A stretch of 6,047 nucleotides of DNA from UBA2329 sp964577215 (GTDB lineage Bacteria; Bacteroidota; Bacteroidia; Chitinophagales; Saprospiraceae). Below the pieces are notes generated by a model. The model did not search any database and was not told the DNA's origin. It was given only the letters and a program-made list of their open reading frames with translations. How positions within the stretch are numbered: the first letter of the stretch is position 1; every line of letters begins with the position of its first letter. Both the position numbers and the translations under genes were made by a program. Below are positions 5,347-6,047 of the stretch, piece by piece. The DNA lies in assembly GCA_964577215.1 (NCBI GenBank), contig CAZNYK010000182.1, positions 1 through 6,047 on the forward strand, written 5' to 3'.

Positions 5347-5946
5347 ATGTTTATCCGGAGCATCAGATCGGAATCTCTTTCTGCACACACCGATGAGCAG
5401 CTTATCGAGGCGTTCTGCGCATCCGGGGAAGACCGGTTTATATCAGAACTCTTCGGCAGGTACCTGCACCTGGTTTATGGTGTTTGCATGAAATATGCCG
5501 GCGACCCGAACGACCGCAGCGATTTGGTGATGACCATCTTTGAAAAGGTGCTCAGCGACCTCCCCCAATCTGAAATTTCGCAGTTCAACTCCTGGCTTTA
5601 TATCCTTTCCAGGAACGAGTGTATTTCCTGGCTGCGCCGCAGGGAGCGGCATGCCGCGCTGATGGAAAACTGGGGAATTGAAAAAAAAAGCGAGCTGCTC
5701 ATTGTGCAAAATGACGCTTCTGACCGTCTTAGTATAGAGGAGGATGAGCTTGAGCATCGCGTGCAGGAGGCGTTGGCTAAATTGGATGAAAAGCAGCGGA
5801 TATGTATCCATTTGTTTTTCTTCGAAAAGAAAAGCTACAAGGAGATCAGGGAACAAACCGGATTTGAGCCGGCCGATGTCAAGAGTTACCTGCAAAATGG
5901 AAAGCGGCGCCTCAAGATGTTGCTGGCGGAGAAATACACTCGATAG
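5347..5946 (+). CDS. ECF-type RNA polymerase sigma factor
   Basis: This 199-residue protein is a group IV (ECF-like) sigma-70 factor, which would direct RNA polymerase to a small set of promoters. Region 2 spans about residues 35-100, with LFGRYLHLVYGVCMKY (35-50), the DLVMTIFEKV helix (59-68) and FNSWLYILSRNECISWLRRR (80-99) for -10 recognition. A charged linker rich in Glu and Asp follows (111-137). Region 4 spans about 138-195, with a helix-turn-helix around 164-190 (YKEIREQTGFEPADVKSYLQ). The ATG at 5347 gives the usual start just ahead of the conserved SLSAHTDEQLIEAF segment; a TTG at 5320 would add nine residues and has no better initiation signal. The short gap after the lipoprotein suggests co-transcription. 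No anti-sigma gene is visible, though a possible next gene starts at 6000. Its regulon is unknown. Confidence 0.92.
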   Translation: MFIRSIRSESLSAHTDEQLIEAFCASGEDRFISELFGRYLHLVYGVCMKYAGDPNDRSDLVMTIFEKVLSDLPQSEISQFNSWLYILSRNECISWLRRRERHAALMENWGIEKKSELLIVQNDASDRLSIEEDELEHRVQEALAKLDEKQRICIHLFFFEKKSYKEIREQTGFEPADVKSYLQNGKRRLKMLLAEKYTR

Positions 5947-5948
5947 CC

Positions 5949-5982
5949 GGTAGTTTGCGAATTTTTATTTTTGCAAACCGCC
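5949..5982. promoter_or_regulatory. Inverted repeat overlapping a -7-like box
   Basis: GTTTGC (5953-5958) and GCAAAC (5973-5978) are perfect complements around a 14-base AT-rich loop, and GG/CC at 5949-5950 and 5981-5982 can extend the stem past a mismatch and a wobble pair. TATTTTTG at 5966-5973 matches TAnnTTTG and overlaps the right arm, 26 bases before the ATG at 6000. No -33 box is obvious. It may be a promoter with an operator for the next gene, or a weak hairpin after the sigma factor stop at 5946. No T tract follows the stem. Confidence 0.35.
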
Positions 5983-5999
5983 AGCGATCAGTTATCCCG

Positions 6000-6047
6000 A
6001 TGAAAAATGGTTTGAATTTTTTCCCATACCATTTTTCGACGGGTATA
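6000..6047 (+). CDS. Possible start of a further gene (partial)
   Basis: An ATG at 6000 opens 16 codons that stay open to the window end, beginning MKNGLNFFPYHFSTGI. It follows a TAnnTTTG box by 26 bases and the sigma factor stop by 53 bases, so a downstream gene fits. By position an anti-sigma factor or a regulated target would be the first guess, but the peptide is too short to recognise and the frame could be accidental. Confidence 0.3.
   Translation, partial: MKNGLNFFPYHFSTGI

Noticed and set aside
4227..5390. A 387-codon open frame on the minus strand opposite the lipoprotein gene.
   Set aside because: It lies almost wholly antisense to a gene with a lipoprotein signal and family landmarks. 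Its translation shows no recognisable domain, and its openness follows from the codon bias of the real gene.

Overview
The window looks like chromosomal DNA of a member of the Bacteroidota, most likely a Saprospiraceae-like lineage with roughly 50% G+C. Four things support this: no start codon has a usable Shine-Dalgarno sequence; TAnnTTTG-type -7 boxes lie upstream of several genes; there is a DUF4837-type lipoprotein, a family I know only from Bacteroidota; and the Fic and IS5-type fragments resemble versions common in that phylum. The assignment is inferred from family recall and motifs, not from a search.

Left part (1-2119). A 237-base stretch contains three perfect short palindromes, one of which is a good terminator for the first gene. 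That gene (238-870, minus) is a seven-helix TRIC/UPF0126 cation channel. It diverges from a 378-residue membrane protein (983-2119, plus) that joins a four-helix N-terminal domain to a DUF998-like C-terminal half. The two genes share a 112-base gap containing a perfect 19-base palindrome, each half of which carries a TAnnTTTG box facing one gene.

Middle part (2120-3138). This is a graveyard. The C-terminal half of a Fic protein (minus), with its complete catalytic motif, is cut at about 2452 and joined head-on to the C-terminal end of an IS5-type transposase (plus). About 480 bases without a convincing gene follow, holding an inverted repeat, a possible IS21-type end and low-complexity repeats. 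A likely promoter for the next gene lies at the right edge.

Right part (3139-6047). Three complete plus-strand genes: a MoxR AAA+ ATPase, a DUF4837 lipoprotein and an ECF-type sigma factor. The last two are 34 bases apart and may be co-transcribed. The MoxR gene is 134 bases upstream and lacks its usual DUF58/von Willebrand partners on the downstream side. The window ends in the first 16 codons of a possible further gene.

I see no complete mobile element, CRISPR array, tRNA or rRNA, and no convincing new multi-gene system. The points most worth checking are the shared palindrome between the divergent membrane genes, the Fic/transposase junction, and the MoxR-lipoprotein-sigma neighbourhood.
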